A DNA stretch of 64,000 nt. It comes from an uncultured Bacilli bacterium (lineage in GTDB: Bacteria; Bacillota_I; Bacilli_A; RF39; UBA660). The position numbers and the translations under genes were made by a program. Location: contig CAJTUT010000006.1 in NCBI GenBank assembly GCA_910579455.1, positions 1 to 64,000 of the forward strand, given 5' to 3'. Below, in pieces: positions 8,893 to 17,889 of this stretch (its first letter is position 1; each line of letters opens with the position of its first letter). The notes beneath the pieces are model-generated. The model made no database searches. It saw only the letters and a list, made by a program, of their open reading frames with translations, and was not told where the DNA came from.

Positions 8893-9044
8893 TACATTCC
8901 CCTTTCTTTTTACTATGATTCATATTATTATTTTACTACTATCTGTACTATACCCTATATTATATGATATATTCACTTTCTAGTTATTTTATTTTAACAA
9001 GAAATGTTTCCACCTGAGGATTGTAAAATTTTGCTTTTATTTTT

Positions 9045-9074
9045 TTTCAATATATGCTATCTTTATTATATAAT
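9045..9074 (+). promoter_or_regulatory. Possible promoter of the MscS-type channel gene
   Basis: TTTCAA (9045-9050), an 18-bp spacer and a perfect TATAAT (9069-9074) stand 24 bp upstream of the start codon. The -10 is good and the -35 is weak. Confidence 0.4.
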
Positions 9075-9097
9075 TAATAATAGAAAGGGTTGTATCT

Positions 9098-9877
9098 ATG
9101 GAAAAGGCAATTGAATTTATTTTATCTTCCAAATTTATTGGATCGATTTTAGTTGTACTAATTAGTATTATTTTATTTTTTGTCATTAAGGAAAGTGTAC
9201 TAAAATATATTGAGGTACAAAAAAAATCAGCTAATAAAAATAAAAAGAAACGATTAACTATTTTATATATGACTGTAAGTACTCTAAAGTATATCATCTT
9301 TTTGGTAGATATCATCATCATTCTGGGGATATTCAGTGTAGATGTTACTGCCTTTTTAGCAGGTCTTGGTATCTTTGGTATCGTAGTTGGACTTGCCTTA
9401 CAAGATTTACTAAAAGATTTTATAGCGGGTATTATGATTATTTTAGATTCACAATATAGTGTTGGTGATTATGTAAATATCGAGGGGTTTGCTGGTGAAG
9501 TGATTGGTGTTGGGCTTAAAAGTACCAAAGTAAAAGATTATGGAGGAGATGTACGAATATTTGCCAATAGATTAATTGGTGAGATAATTAATTACTCTAG
9601 AGACCATTCTAAGGCTGTTATTACATTTACCTTTAATAGTGATGAGAATCTCCTAAAGCTTGAAAAAGCTATGGAAGAATTAATTAAAAGATGTGATAAA
9701 AAACTCGAAGATGCCACAAATAAATTACAATATAAGGGCGTTGAAGAATATAATGATTCCAAACTAAAATTAAAACTGACAGTAAATGTTAAACCCACTA
9801 AACAGTATAGTACAACAAATATAATATTAAGAGAGGCTAAATTAATATTTGATGAAATGGATATAAGGATAAAATAG
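9098..9877 (+). CDS. Small-conductance mechanosensitive channel, MscS family
   Basis: A 259-aa membrane protein. Three membrane helices are visible: about residues 10-30, 55-80 and the glycine/alanine-rich pore helix about 85-115 (FLAGLGIFGIVVGLALQDLLKDFIAG). The beta domain follows (VGDYVNIEGFAGEVIGV), then a mixed C-terminal domain. Length is near E. coli MscS (286 aa). The channel opens on membrane tension to release solutes during hypo-osmotic shock. It is a single gene with its own promoter and terminator. Confidence 0.9.
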   Translation: MEKAIEFILSSKFIGSILVVLISIILFFVIKESVLKYIEVQKKSANKNKKKRLTILYMTVSTLKYIIFLVDIIIILGIFSVDVTAFLAGLGIFGIVVGLALQDLLKDFIAGIMIILDSQYSVGDYVNIEGFAGEVIGVGLKSTKVKDYGGDVRIFANRLIGEIINYSRDHSKAVITFTFNSDENLLKLEKAMEELIKRCDKKLEDATNKLQYKGVEEYNDSKLKLKLTVNVKPTKQYSTTNIILREAKLIFDEMDIRIK

Positions 9878-9900
9878 AAAAACTCATTTTATCTTTTTTT
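9868..9900 (+). terminator. Terminator of the MscS gene
   Basis: GATAAAAT (9868-9875) pairs with ATTTTATC (9886-9893), followed by TTTTTTT. The hairpin overlaps the stop codon. Confidence 0.75.
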
Positions 9901-9962
9901 ACAACTGAATATGTAGAAAAAATAAGAAAAATATGGTATATTCTATATGAGGAGATGTAAAA

Positions 9963-10475
9963 ATGAAAAAGATAAAATATTTATTAGTTATATTTACTTT
10001 CTTATTTCTTTTTCCTTTTGGAGTAGAAGCAAAGGAGAAAATAAATATCTATTTTTTTAAGGGAAATGGTTGTCCACATTGCGAAGAAGCAGAAGCATTT
10101 TTTAATAGTATTGAAGAAGAATATGGCAAGTATTATAACCTTATTGATTATGAAACATGGTATGATACTGATAATGCCGAATTGATGGCAAAAGTAGCTT
10201 CTAAATTAGGCGAAGAAGCAAATGGTGTTCCTTATATTATCATTGGGAAGAAAACTTGGAATGGATATACTAGCAACTATAACGATGAAATTATTTCTAC
10301 TATTAAAAAGGAATATAATAAGAGTAATAAAGATCGTTATGATGTTATAGAAGAAGTCAATGGAAAAGCCAAAAAAAGTAATCCTAGTAGTGATATTGCA
10401 GCCATCCTTATTATAATACTTATAATTGGTAGTATTGTATATGGTATCATAATAGCTAGAAAAAAATCTTCATAA
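9963..10475 (+). CDS. Exported, membrane-anchored thioredoxin-fold protein (CPHC)
   Basis: A 170-aa protein. A signal peptide (residues about 1-23, ending VEA) precedes a thioredoxin fold with the DsbA-type redox motif CPHC near residue 37 and a cis-proline site (GVPYIIIG). A C-terminal membrane helix (about 143-163) with a basic end follows. Topology places the redox domain outside the membrane. It probably oxidises or isomerises disulfides of exported proteins. No partner such as DsbB or CcdA is adjacent. GGAGATG precedes the ATG. Confidence 0.8.
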   Translation: MKKIKYLLVIFTFLFLFPFGVEAKEKINIYFFKGNGCPHCEEAEAFFNSIEEEYGKYYNLIDYETWYDTDNAELMAKVASKLGEEANGVPYIIIGKKTWNGYTSNYNDEIISTIKKEYNKSNKDRYDVIEEVNGKAKKSNPSSDIAAILIIILIIGSIVYGIIIARKKSS

Positions 10476-10647
10476 AAAAATTACAATGTTAAGAGATGCA
10501 AAAATCAGAAAGCACCTCTTTTGTTATGCTTTAAAATGGACTCATAGAAAAAGAAAACTAAAATTGAAGTAGCCAAGAAAACTTTATAAAAAAGAACATT
10601 CTATATTTTAATGTAGAACTTAGTCTTTCATTATCTTAATAATAAGG

Positions 10648-10785
10648 TTATTCTTCAATAAGTTTAAGAACATCTTTACAGTGTTTTAAATTAAAATCAA
10701 TTATTAATTTTTCTTTAATCCTTCCATTTAAAGACTCATTTACTAAATTGTCTACAAGTATTGCCATAATATTTTTGTCATTCAT
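10648..10785 (-). CDS. Putative 45-aa protein of unknown function
   Basis: An open frame from ATG (10785) to TAA (10648) with AGGGATGAT just upstream. The product is charged and probably helical and ends in CKDVLKLIEE. I do not recognise it. It occupies the centre of the 450-bp gap between the thioredoxin-like gene and the LysM amidase, downstream of the amidase terminator. Such short frames can arise by chance in AT-rich DNA, so support is only the ribosome site and the amphipathic composition. Confidence 0.35.
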   Translation of the reverse strand: MNDKNIMAILVDNLVNESLNGRIKEKLIIDFNLKHCKDVLKLIEE

Positions 10786-10810
10786 ATCATCCCTAATTAC
10801 ATTTTAACAA

Positions 10811-10845
10811 ATAAAAAAGTAAACAGTTCTTTTTTCTGTCTACTT
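10811..10845 (-). terminator. Terminator of the LysM amidase gene
   Basis: A 10-bp stem with one G-U pair (10817-10826 with 10836-10845) is followed on the minus strand by TTTTTT. It lies 84 bp past the amidase stop codon. Confidence 0.65.
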
Positions 10846-10928
10846 TTAGAATATCACCTCAAAGTAGTTTTCTAAATAGTTACATTACCATTTTTAACTC
10901 TATAGAAACTACTTGATATCTAATGATT

Positions 10929-12146
10929 CTATGCTGGAATCACCAATACCTGATTTAATTTTAATAGGGTAGATGTTAAACCATTAGCATTCATCAATTC
11001 ATTTACACTAATATTATACTGCTTTGCAATAGACCATAAGGTATCTCCATTTTGTACAGTATGATATGTGTTTTTATTCGATTCTCCATTTGGAATTCTT
11101 AATTTCTGTCCGACTTGTAATGTTAACGTGGATAGATTGTTATACTGAATTAAATCATCTACTGAAACATTGAACTTTCTAGCAATTCCCCATAAAGAGT
11201 CTCCACTTTGTACAATATAAACACCCCCTGGCATGGGAATAGTACTGTTTGATTTTACTACTAATGTTTGCCCAACTGAAAGCATATCAGATTCTAAATT
11301 ATTTAGCCTTTTTAATTCATCCACTGTTAAGCCAAACTTGTTAGCAATAGACCATAAAGTATCCCCCTTTAATACTGTATAAACATCTTCTGGCGTTGGC
11401 ATACTACTTGTTCTAACTAATAACCTTTGTCCAACTGAAAGTACATCCGATTCTAGATTATTTAGCCTTTTTAATTCGTCTACTGTTAAACCATACCTAT
11501 TAGCAATAGACCACAAAGTATCACCATTTACTACTGTATAATAATCCTCTCCTACTGGTGGAACATTGCCAGGTTTAGTATAAGGAACATTCATATAATC
11601 AGCTAAGGCCTTTACGACTCCCTCTGCGTAATCAGTTAAATTATTTTGAAGCTTTCTTAAATCATTTAGATTATCAATAAATCCATACTCAATTAGAACA
11701 GCTTCAGATGGTGTAGTTTCTCGAATAATATAATAATAGTCTTTACTAGGATTTTCTGGCAACCTTCTTTGATAAACCTTTCTTTTTATTTGACCTTCAC
11801 TACCAATATTATCCAATATCATATTAGCGAGTTTGTTATTATTACGTAAAGCATAAACCACCTCTGCACCTTCTCCTCCACCAGAATTAATATGATTGGA
11901 TACCAAAATTACATTGGGATCTATCCCCAAGTTTTTAATTTTTGCTATTCTTTCATTCTTGGGCAGACTGGTATCTCCTGTTCTAGTTAATTCTGCAGGA
12001 ATCCCCAATTCTCTTAGCCTATTATAAATATATTGTGCTGATTGTAAATTAAAGTCTTTCTCATAAATATTCCCGTTTATTGCACCTGGATCATTTCCTC
12101 CATGTCCAGCATCAACGATAACCTTTTTAGCTACTCTATCATACAT
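10929..12146 (-). CDS. N-acetylmuramoyl-L-alanine amidase (Amidase_3) with four LysM repeats
   Basis: The 405-aa protein has an N-terminal Amidase_3 domain (about residues 5-185): VDAGHGGNDPGA with zinc-binding His, the glutamate in NGNIYEKDFNL, SNHINSGGGEG with the second His, and LIEYGFIDN with the catalytic Glu. Four LysM domains follow (starting about 200, 255, 307 and 358), each with the GDTLWSIA-type core, and bind glycan. It cleaves the stem peptide from muramic acid. No signal peptide is visible, which resembles phage or spore amidases. ATG at 12146 fits the AGGTG site better than GTG at 12155. Confidence 0.9.
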   Translation of the reverse strand: MYDRVAKKVIVDAGHGGNDPGAINGNIYEKDFNLQSAQYIYNRLRELGIPAELTRTGDTSLPKNERIAKIKNLGIDPNVILVSNHINSGGGEGAEVVYALRNNNKLANMILDNIGSEGQIKRKVYQRRLPENPSKDYYYIIRETTPSEAVLIEYGFIDNLNDLRKLQNNLTDYAEGVVKALADYMNVPYTKPGNVPPVGEDYYTVVNGDTLWSIANRYGLTVDELKRLNNLESDVLSVGQRLLVRTSSMPTPEDVYTVLKGDTLWSIANKFGLTVDELKRLNNLESDMLSVGQTLVVKSNSTIPMPGGVYIVQSGDSLWGIARKFNVSVDDLIQYNNLSTLTLQVGQKLRIPNGESNKNTYHTVQNGDTLWSIAKQYNISVNELMNANGLTSTLLKLNQVLVIPA

Positions 12147-12199
12147 TTTTATCACCTATACTAATTTATGTTTTTCCACAATTATTGTGAATAAATCCT

Positions 12200-14797
12200 T
12201 TATACTCCCATAGTAATTCCTCGAGAATGTAAATAGCTTTTTCTTATGATATCAATGGGAATCACTGTAAATGCCAACAATACAGTTACTTCAAATTCTT
12301 GTAATGTAAGCCCAAATGATCGAAATAATTCTCCACCGAAATAAATAATATAAAGTTGAACCACAACAACAAATAACATCACTATTAAAAATATCTTATT
12401 CCTCCATAAGTTAGAAATAATATTAACACTACTAGTACGAGCATTAAAACTATTAAAAATCCCCATAAATATAAACAAGGCGAAAAAGGCAGTCATTAAG
12501 TACCTATTATTCAAATCATATCGGTATAAAGAATGAATCCAGGCACTTTTAAGAAAAAATAAACATAGCAATGCAGAATACATACCTGTAATTAATATTT
12601 CCCCATACATATATGGATTCATAATACTTTCATCCCTTCTTTTAGGAGCCTCTTTCATATACCGCATTAAGGGTGGCTCAAAAGAAAAAGCAATTCCCGC
12701 GAGCGTATCCATAATCATATTAATCCATAACATTTGAATCACTGTAACAGGAGACTCTACTCCAATAAATGGGCCTACAATAGATAAACTAATAGCACAC
12801 AAATTAATAGTCAATTGAAAAATGATGAATTTTCTAATACTTTTAAAAATAGTTCTTCCATATAATATTGCTTTTGAAATAGAATTAAAATTATCATCTA
12901 ATATTACGATATCACTAGCTTCCTTTGCAACCTCTGTTCCACTTCCCATTGCAAAACCAACATCTGCTTTTTTTAAGGCGAGTGAGTCATTTACTCCATC
13001 CCCTGTCATTCCTACCACTAGATTCATTTCTTCTGATAATCGTACCATTCTACTTTTATCCTGTGGAAGGCTCCTAGCAATAATTCGTAAACGAGGAATT
13101 AAGCTTTTTACTTCCTCATCACTCATGTTTTTCAATTCATCACTAGTAATTACTAAGTCCTCTTCACTAGTTAATATTCCTACTTCCCTTCCAATACTTT
13201 CTGCAGTATACTTATTGTCTCCAGAAATCATTACGACCTGTATTCCAGCATCTTTTACAAGTCTAACACCCTCCATTGCTTCTTTTCTAACCTCATCCTT
13301 AATATACAAAGCTCCAATTAAAGTTAAATCACTCATCTTTCTACAGTCATAACTATCGGTATAAGCAAGAATAATCACTCGGATTCCCCTTTTTGTCATA
13401 TTAGAAATTTTATATTTTAAACTTTTCATTCTCGATAGTGGAATCTTCTTTCCAGTCTCCGATAAATAAAACTTGCACAAAGGTAAAAGCTTTTCTGGAG
13501 CACCTTTAATATAGTTTATCTTTCTACCAGTATCAACCAAGGCTGAGGAATATTTATTCTTACTATCAAAACTAACAGAATCTAATACTTTATGATTTAG
13601 TGTAGAATCTGTTTTAATAAATTCTAAAACCGCCCTATCTGTAATATTTCCACCGACTGCTATTCGCTCTTGATTATAATGACTACCATTATTATATAAA
13701 CAATTATACTTCAAATGAGTATGGAATTCTTGATGAGGAATTAACTCCATTTCTGATTTATATTCTCTTAAAGACCCACTCAAAAATCCAACTACCTCTA
13801 ACTTTCCCTTTGTTACAGTTCCTGTCTTATCAGTGAATAAAATATTCAAACTTCCCGCTGTTTCTATTCCTACTAATTTTCTTACTAAAACATTGTTTTT
13901 TAACATTCTTCTCATATTAGAGGAAAGTACCAAGGTAATCATCATAGGAAGGCCCTCTGGTACCGCTACTACTATAATGGTCACACTTAAAGTTAACGCA
14001 TATAAAAGCATAGGAAATATTACATGAAAATTAGTAATAGTTTCAATAATTAACTTCATATTAAAATTATTTTGAACTACAATTTCAGAAAATAAATAAG
14101 AGAAGCTTACAAGTACAGCTCCACAATATCCTATTTTACTAATTACCGTAGCAAGTTCACGAAGACGATTTTTTAAAGGACTATCTTGTGACTTTTCCTG
14201 CAATTCCTTATTCATTTGTCCATAGAAAGTTTCATCTCCAACCTTTTGGACCTCCATATATGCTTCCTTGGAATAAACAACTGTACCCCTAAAAACCTTT
14301 CTATCTCCCTTGGAATCCTTATAAACCTCTCTTGCCTCACCATTTAAACTAGACTCATCAACAGTAACTTCCCCTTCTAAAATCACACCATCTGCTGGTA
14401 TCTTATCCCCTGTTTGTAACAGTACCAAATCTCCAACCACTAAATCATCAATGTCAATCTCTAATATTACGTTATCCCTTTTAACCTTGCATTTAATTTT
14501 AGATGATTCTTCCTGCAATCGTTTAAATGCCATCTCACTTCCATACTCTGATATACTCGAAATAAAAGATGCAACAAAAATTGCGATCACAATTCCTAAT
14601 GTTTCAAACCAATCAAAGTTCTGAAATAAAAAAATAGTTTTAATCGCTAAGGCAATCAATAAAATTTTGATAATGGGATCTCCTAGCGACTCTATAAATA
14701 GTTTAAAAAAATTATCTTTTCCTTTTGTACTAATTTTATTGGTACCATATTTTCTTCTACTTTCTTCTACTTCCCTTTGTGTTAATCCTGGCTTCAT
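12200..14797 (-). CDS. P-type calcium-transporting ATPase (P2B/PMCA-like)
   Basis: An 865-aa polytopic pump. The phosphorylation motif DKTGTVT has its aspartate at residue 323. The ion-binding VAVPEGLP turn in TM4 is at about 277-284. Actuator motif LNGEA is present instead of TGES, and the TGDGVND hinge and NMIMDTLAG in TM6 follow. The single conserved acidic site in TM4 (E281) with N and D in TM6 matches P2B Ca2+ ATPases rather than SERCA. It exports Ca2+ at ATP cost. The gene is monocistronic, with GGAGG upstream of ATG. Confidence 0.9.
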   Translation of the reverse strand: MKPGLTQREVEESRRKYGTNKISTKGKDNFFKLFIESLGDPIIKILLIALAIKTIFLFQNFDWFETLGIVIAIFVASFISSISEYGSEMAFKRLQEESSKIKCKVKRDNVILEIDIDDLVVGDLVLLQTGDKIPADGVILEGEVTVDESSLNGEAREVYKDSKGDRKVFRGTVVYSKEAYMEVQKVGDETFYGQMNKELQEKSQDSPLKNRLRELATVISKIGYCGAVLVSFSYLFSEIVVQNNFNMKLIIETITNFHVIFPMLLYALTLSVTIIVVAVPEGLPMMITLVLSSNMRRMLKNNVLVRKLVGIETAGSLNILFTDKTGTVTKGKLEVVGFLSGSLREYKSEMELIPHQEFHTHLKYNCLYNNGSHYNQERIAVGGNITDRAVLEFIKTDSTLNHKVLDSVSFDSKNKYSSALVDTGRKINYIKGAPEKLLPLCKFYLSETGKKIPLSRMKSLKYKISNMTKRGIRVIILAYTDSYDCRKMSDLTLIGALYIKDEVRKEAMEGVRLVKDAGIQVVMISGDNKYTAESIGREVGILTSEEDLVITSDELKNMSDEEVKSLIPRLRIIARSLPQDKSRMVRLSEEMNLVVGMTGDGVNDSLALKKADVGFAMGSGTEVAKEASDIVILDDNFNSISKAILYGRTIFKSIRKFIIFQLTINLCAISLSIVGPFIGVESPVTVIQMLWINMIMDTLAGIAFSFEPPLMRYMKEAPKRRDESIMNPYMYGEILITGMYSALLCLFFLKSAWIHSLYRYDLNNRYLMTAFFALFIFMGIFNSFNARTSSVNIISNLWRNKIFLIVMLFVVVVQLYIIYFGGELFRSFGLTLQEFEVTVLLAFTVIPIDIIRKSYLHSRGITMGV

Positions 14798-14884
14798 TCC
14801 TATCCTCCTATCTTCCTACAAAAGAGTATGAAGGAGTTGTCCAAGTTATGCCAAAATGAATAAGAGTTTCTACAAACTAATTAA

Positions 14885-15043
14885 TTATCCTATATAAAAT
14901 ATATCAATTGTAAAATTATAATACATGCGAAAAATAAATACAATAAAAAATAACAATAGCATATATAAGATTAATATAATAAGCAATTTAAGATTTGGAT
15001 ATTTATACTTATGTAAAGCTATAAATTCCAACGACACTTTCAT
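14885..15043 (-). CDS. Possible 52-aa membrane peptide
   Basis: A frame from ATG (15043) to TAA (14885) encodes a short basic N-terminus followed by a strongly hydrophobic stretch (about residues 18-38). No ribosome site is visible. It lies upstream of the Ca2+ ATPase on the same strand, in the 438-bp gap 14798-15235. Apart from this frame and the promoter elements of the next operon, the gap shows nothing. It may be a gene remnant or chance. Confidence 0.2.
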   Translation of the reverse strand: MKVSLEFIALHKYKYPNLKLLIILILYMLLLFFIVFIFRMYYNFTIDIFYIG

Positions 15044-15127
15044 CAATTAAAAAATCTGTTTAATTTAGGTAGTAAGATCAGTCAAAGAATTATTTTTCTG
15101 TTTCAACAAAACACTATATTACTACAA

Positions 15128-15170
15128 TTACTTTACTATACTGACTCAATTCTTTTATCTAGTAAAGTAA
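15128..15170. promoter_or_regulatory. Inverted repeat (candidate operator) upstream of the SipW/TasA-like operon
   Basis: TTACTTTACTA (15128-15138) and TAGTAAAGTAA (15160-15170) are perfect 11-bp inverted arms separated by 21 bp. They sit 10 bp upstream of the -35 box of the operon. The spacing of arm centres (about 32 bp, three helical turns) suits a protein binding one face of the DNA. There is no T-run, so a terminator is unlikely. Confidence 0.5.
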
Positions 15171-15180
15171 GTTAATTTTA

Positions 15181-15209
15181 TTGCATAAAACCTAAGAATA
15201 TGTTACTAT
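15181..15209 (+). promoter_or_regulatory. Promoter of the SipW/TasA-like operon
   Basis: TTGCAT (15181-15186), a 17-bp spacer and TACTAT (15204-15209), with TG one base before the -10 (extended -10). The start would be near 15216, just ahead of AAGGAGG and ATG at 15236. Confidence 0.6.
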
Positions 15210-15235
15210 GAATATATCAATATAAGGAGGAAAAT

Positions 15236-15784
15236 ATGAAAAACGAAACCAAAAGAAATGGTATCATAATAGGTGCATTATTAATTACAATAGCTCTAAT
15301 GACAGTAGGATATGCTGCTCTTGCAACACAACTAACAATTAATGGTACTGTTAGTACAGAAGATGCAAATTGGAATATTGAATTTACTTCTATTACAAAA
15401 AATAATACCCTATCTACTGCCGGAGTAGCAGAAGTAAGTGCCCCAACGGCATCTGGAACTGCAGCATCATTCAATGTAAGTCTTGCAAAACCAGGTGAAA
15501 AAATAGTATATGATGTAATAGTCAAAAACAGTGGTACAATTGACGCAGTTTTCAAACAAATGAATGGTGTAGACGAGATTAATAACGCTGCTCCTACTAA
15601 TATTACCTATACAGTTCAAAGATTAGATACCGATGATTCTATTTTAACTGGAGAAGGAGATTTATTGAATGGAGAAACCCATAAATTTAGAGTAACAATT
15701 GAATGGGCTGCATCTTCAACTGAAACTCCAGCTACTGTAGCAACTAAAACTGGTACAATCTATTTTGACTATCAACAAAAATAG
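15236..15784 (+). CDS. TasA/CalY-like exported protein with a SipW-type signal peptide
   Basis: The 182-aa protein starts with basic residues, then a hydrophobic core ending MTVGYAALATQLTINGT (about residues 23-39). This GYAAL-TxLTINGT pattern marks SipW-dependent signal peptides. The mature part is a small beta-rich domain of about 145 aa, with a KNSGTIDAVF block like the jelly-roll of TasA/camelysin fibre proteins, and no cysteine. It probably assembles or sits on the cell surface after cleavage by the signal peptidase two genes downstream. It is first in an operon with its own promoter and a strong ribosome site. Confidence 0.7.
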   Translation: MKNETKRNGIIIGALLITIALMTVGYAALATQLTINGTVSTEDANWNIEFTSITKNNTLSTAGVAEVSAPTASGTAASFNVSLAKPGEKIVYDVIVKNSGTIDAVFKQMNGVDEINNAAPTNITYTVQRLDTDDSILTGEGDLLNGETHKFRVTIEWAASSTETPATVATKTGTIYFDYQQK

Positions 15785-15807
15785 AGTAATTTAAATTAGG
15801 TGATTTT

Positions 15808-16698
15808 ATGAAAAAAAAGAAGAAGTTTCACAGCTTTATTACAATTAGTATTTTCTATCTGATTATACTATTGATTATAAGAGTGGCTTATTCTTTTTTT
15901 AATGCCGACTTCTCTCCAAAAACAGAAACGGGGAATTCTAAAAAATCAATCTCTTATAAAACGAGTTATATTCTACAAGAAAAGAAAAAAGAAAAAAATA
16001 GTTATTTCTATCATTTTATCCCTACTCTTACATATCTAGAAAACTCTCCAACCAATGGATGGAAATTATATATAAGGGTTCCTTTTGATACTGAGATAAT
16101 AGGCTGCTATCATGCATCCACCTGTACCATAGAAGGAGAAACTCTTACTATTACTAATCTATCCAGTAATAAGAAACTAACAAAAAATAATAATTCGATT
16201 ACAATGGGATTTAAAATGAAAACCAATCAATCAAACTATAAATTTGAAGTAATTGGTGCTAGTTTCTCTTCTGAATCATCAGATTATAATAAACTAGATA
16301 ATTCTATCTCAAAAGATATACAAAAAACAACCACTATCGTTCCTAAACTATCAGTTACTGGTGGATGGAATAAATTAACCACATATAAATTTGAAGCAGA
16401 AAATTACTCAAACTATTTAACTCTTATATCATGGCAGGCCAAATTCATATTTCCGAAAAATACTACAATTAACAGTATCTGGGGTGGATCTTATCAATAC
16501 GATGCTTCTAGTGGAATACTAACCATCCAAGGTCCAGATTGGGATTATACTCTTCCTCCTTCAAAAACTATAGAAATTAATATGCATATTACTACTGATG
16601 AGTATCCATATACTCCAGAAACTGGTGAATTTATAGGAATTACCGAAACAGGGGATAAAATAAAAGCAGATATAAAAATGGAGGGAGATTCATCATGA
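15808..16698 (+). CDS. Surface protein with two CBM2-like (cellulose-binding type II) beta domains
   Basis: The 296-aa protein has a basic N-terminus and one hydrophobic segment (about residues 10-30) ending RVAYSFFNADF, a SipW-type signal. Two beta domains follow. The first, about 65-150, contains GWKLYIRVP and NNSITMGFKM. The second, about 175-275, contains ISWQAKFIFP, NSIWGGSY and PDWDYTLPPS. Order and spacing of tryptophans in the second match family 2 carbohydrate-binding modules. Whether it binds glycan is unknown. It may be a structural module. Its TGA stop overlaps the start of the peptidase gene. Confidence 0.6.
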   Translation: MKKKKKFHSFITISIFYLIILLIIRVAYSFFNADFSPKTETGNSKKSISYKTSYILQEKKKEKNSYFYHFIPTLTYLENSPTNGWKLYIRVPFDTEIIGCYHASTCTIEGETLTITNLSSNKKLTKNNNSITMGFKMKTNQSNYKFEVIGASFSSESSDYNKLDNSISKDIQKTTTIVPKLSVTGGWNKLTTYKFEAENYSNYLTLISWQAKFIFPKNTTINSIWGGSYQYDASSGILTIQGPDWDYTLPPSKTIEINMHITTDEYPYTPETGEFIGITETGDKIKADIKMEGDSS

Positions 16699-17876
16699 GA
16701 AAATTTGAATCAAAAACGATTATTCTATATCTTTTAATTATTTTATATATACTGTTCATAAATACTGTAGATTATAAAAGCTACAATAATATAGTTAACA
16801 TCATTATAAATCCAATTTTCTGGTTTCTGTTATTTTTAATTGCACATTGGATTAACCATAGTATTAAAGAAAGAATAAAATTCCAGACTACTAAAATACA
16901 AACTATTTTTATTACTATAACTATATATTTAATATTATATTTTTTATTGGGACTTTTCCTTGGTTATTCTAAAAGTATCTATACCCACTCCATTTTGGGA
17001 ATGGTTAAAAATATTTGGATCTACCTCGTACCAATTTTCTTCATAGAATATGTTAGAAAAACATTAGTGAATCATAATATAGGCATTTTCTATGACATAA
17101 TAACAGTTATATTATTTTCCCTGATTAGCATAAACATCTATTCAATAATAAACAGTACTTCTTACTCCATTATATTTAAATATATCTCCTCTGTAGTAAT
17201 TCCTACTATTACTACTAACATATTGCTGGTCTATTTATCAAGAACGTGTGGCTACTATGGAATTCTGTTTTACCGAGTTCCACAAATATTGGTAAATATT
17301 ACTCTACCAATTCTTCCTTCTACAAATTGGTATTTTCATTCAATATTTGGGATTTTACTTCCTTTGATTACCTTTATATTCATTAAAAATATTCATAATA
17401 AAATTGAATTAGTTGAACCTCGTAGAATTATAAGAAAAAATAGTAGTCTAAAATTAATTCCTATCTTAATTCCTATCCTATTTATTATTTGCTTTATAAC
17501 AGGAGTTTTTAAATATAAGCCAATTGCCATTCTTTCTAATAGTATGCATCCTATATTTAATAGAGGCGATGTTGTCATAATTCAAAAATTAGAAAAAAAC
17601 GACTTAAGGAAGATAAAAAAGTATGATATAATCGAATATATGCTAGATAATGATATCATCACCCATCGAGTAATTCATATTGAAAAACATAATAATAATA
17701 ACAAATTATACACTACTATGGGGGACAATAATAATGCACCAGATATAAAAAAGGTAAAAGAAGAACAAATTTTAGGAAAAGTAATATTTACAATTCCAAA
17801 AATTGGATACCCAAGTATCTGGTTAAGAGATTTTCTTACAAAAAATAAAAAACCAAATGTAGAAACAGGGAAATAG
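16695..17876 (+). CDS. SipW/ER-type signal peptidase I with a multi-helix N-terminal extension
   Basis: Of 393 aa, the last 130 form a signal peptidase of the SipW/archaeal/ER type. The catalytic serine is in SNSMHP (S283), the general base is histidine in ITHRV (H324) instead of the lysine of standard bacterial enzymes, and the aspartate lies in MGDNN (D344). The first 250 residues hold about eight membrane helices. SipW itself is only about 190 aa with two helices, so the extension is unusual. Context indicates that it processes the TasA-like and CBM2-like proteins encoded just upstream. The start overlaps the preceding stop (ATGA). Confidence 0.75.
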   Translation: MRKFESKTIILYLLIILYILFINTVDYKSYNNIVNIIINPIFWFLLFLIAHWINHSIKERIKFQTTKIQTIFITITIYLILYFLLGLFLGYSKSIYTHSILGMVKNIWIYLVPIFFIEYVRKTLVNHNIGIFYDIITVILFSLISINIYSIINSTSYSIIFKYISSVVIPTITTNILLVYLSRTCGYYGILFYRVPQILVNITLPILPSTNWYFHSIFGILLPLITFIFIKNIHNKIELVEPRRIIRKNSSLKLIPILIPILFIICFITGVFKYKPIAILSNSMHPIFNRGDVVIIQKLEKNDLRKIKKYDIIEYMLDNDIITHRVIHIEKHNNNNKLYTTMGDNNNAPDIKKVKEEQILGKVIFTIPKIGYPSIWLRDFLTKNKKPNVETGK

Positions 17877-17889
17877 GAGGTAATTAGCA

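Noticed and set aside
8893..9097. CIRCE or CtsR operator controlling hsp20
   Set aside because: Neither the CIRCE inverted repeat nor a CtsR heptad repeat is present in the divergent region.
10929..12146. LysM amidase as part of a prophage lysis module
   Set aside because: No holin or other phage gene is near. The neighbours are a Ca2+ pump and a redox protein, and the gene has its own terminator.
14885..15043. A secure membrane-peptide gene upstream of the Ca2+ ATPase
   Set aside because: The frame is open but lacks a ribosome site and any family signature, so it is listed only at low confidence.
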